From the NCBI GenBank assembly GCA_012295275.1, contig CM022675.1:4046642-4110641 (forward strand): a stretch of DNA of 64,000 nt, read 5' to 3'. Below are positions 28,901-64,000 of this stretch, in pieces. Position numbers and translations under genes: made by a program. Positions within the stretch are counted from its first letter, which is position 1. Each line of letters opens with the position of its first letter. The notes beneath the pieces were generated by a model, which had not been told where the DNA came from, searched no databases, and saw only the letters and a list, made by a program, of their open reading frames with translations. The stretch is from Chrysomallon squamiferum (taxonomy: Eukaryota; Mollusca; Gastropoda; Neomphalida; Peltospiridae).

Positions 28901-29714
28901 AAATTATGTTCTCTATTAAAATATTTATACTGTTGTCCCTTGATTAGAAAGTCATCTGATCAATGAAAAAATATATTAATTATTTTCTGCAAAAGGTTTC
29001 ATTTTTTTATTATTATTATTAATATAATTTAAAAAAAAATAAGGTATAACTTTCAGAAAGATACTTTTATATTAATGCATGACAGCAAAACAGACATGAA
29101 ATATGAGAAGTACATGCATGTATCACAAGATCAGTTTGTTTAAATAAATATAAAAAAGAAAGATTGGCTTTTTGATATTTATCCATTTTATGCTAAAGTT
29201 ACTGTTGTTTATTTTGAAATTTACTTAAAATTTATTTACCATATGCTGCAGCAATAGCATAAAAAAAAAAAACTGAAATTGGGTAATATAACAATAATTT
29301 GATTACCAAGGACTGTGAAATGTTAGTGATGAAATAATTCAGAAGCTGTCTAGATTTAATCTGATCTTTTTTCACTAATGAGTAAACTGAAAAATTGTTC
29401 TAATTAACCAAGGGACAAAGTAAAATGAATATTTATCAAAATCATCATCAACAGATTTATTATTTTCTAAAAAAAACCACCCAGTCTATTCCACTCAAAT
29501 AACAACTACAAAAGAAAATTCATACAAAATACATGTAAAAATATAAACAACAATTTCACACTTTTTGATTTCTGGTGATCACTTTCATGTGATGGAAATA
29601 TAAAAATACTCAGTCTATGATGATAAGGTAATTATAAAAATATAAATGTCTGTTATAGATAATATTTACATATTTTGGTAATATAACTTTTTGAGAATTC
29701 TGTAAAAACGTAGG
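22060..29714. other. AT-rich intergenic region / possible 3'UTR of the mucin-like gene
   Basis: No open frame with coding character is seen on either strand. It consists of homopolymer A and T runs (for example near 23110, 23800, 25170, 25880, 26820, 27330), TTTA and ATAA repeats, TA and CA tracts (24400, 24670), and a 23-bp duplication near 25270-25310. Because the mucin-like gene stops at 29715 reading leftward, the right part may be its 3'UTR. The nearest - strand AATAAA is at 29456-29461, but such hexamers are common here and give no firm end. Confidence 0.5.
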
Positions 29715-63733
<34,019 letters not shown>

Positions 63734-64000
63734 CTAAAATATAATAATTATTGAATGTAAAAAGTGGTAGCCACAAATATGTAAATAAATTAATTAATAT
63801 AATTATATGTATTTTCAAAGAATTCAGTCAGTTTATTTTATACATCTAGAATCTATCTAACCAAATTTTAATAGCAATTGATAAAACCTCATTTTCCTAA
63901 ATCGAGAAAAGACTTTTTTTTTTTTTAAATTGATTTAAATCCCCTCATTTTACTAAAAAAAAAATATAAATATATATATATATTTTATATATATATATAT

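Noticed and set aside
29456-29461. AATAAA on the - strand as the poly(A) signal of the mucin-like gene
   Set aside because: The hexamer occurs many times by chance in this AT-rich tract, and no other feature marks a cleavage site, so no terminator is called.

Overview
This is animal genomic DNA: AT-rich, full of microsatellites and homopolymer runs, with intron-split genes whose splice sites follow GT-AG and two nuclear-type tRNA genes. The two protein genes are a secreted protein ending in a type-2 chitin-binding (CBM14) domain and a mucin-4-like membrane protein of SEA-NIDO-AMOP-VWD-EGF-SEA-TM type. Together with the repeat profile they suggest a lophotrochozoan invertebrate, most likely a mollusc. 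That placement is inference from gene content, not proof.

Layout. Bases 1-890 are upstream sequence rich in simple repeats. A TATA box near 863 and a non-coding first exon ending at 1005 begin gene 1 on the + strand. Its long first intron (1006-6830) carries two antisense tRNA-Ile(AAT) copies. The coding exons are 6846-6969, 9818-10006, 10402-13023 and 14050-14222, giving a predicted 1,035-residue protein. Poly(A) signals near 15792 and 15807 suggest where its 3'UTR ends. Bases 15.8-29.7 kb contain no gene I can support: a roughly 2-kb direct duplication containing LINE RNase H remnants (16.9-22.0 kb), long CT tracts, then about 7.5 kb of very AT-rich sequence.

From 29,715 to the right edge runs one large gene on the - strand. 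I reconstructed 49 coding exons (63733 down to 29715). Phases match at every junction, giving about 2,422 residues plus a stop; the 5' end lies beyond the window. Domain order is SEA, short linker (with a 5-nt microexon), NIDO, AMOP, VWD, an adhesion-type beta domain, about 28 EGF modules, SEA, a transmembrane helix and a cytoplasmic tail of about 136 residues. Nearly all EGF exons have symmetric 1-1 phase, so they can be duplicated without breaking the frame. A two-exon EGF unit has recently been triplicated in tandem (35459-41344), leaving 23-bp exon remnants at the junctions and intronic arrays of a 24-bp minisatellite.

The two genes converge. Both look extracellular (chitin or mucus matrix and cell-surface adhesion), but nothing in the sequence ties them to one pathway. 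The most unusual signals are the young EGF triplication with its in-frame minisatellites, the 5-nt microexon, and the partial copies of an EGF exon scattered in a CA-repeat array at 51.5-52.1 kb.
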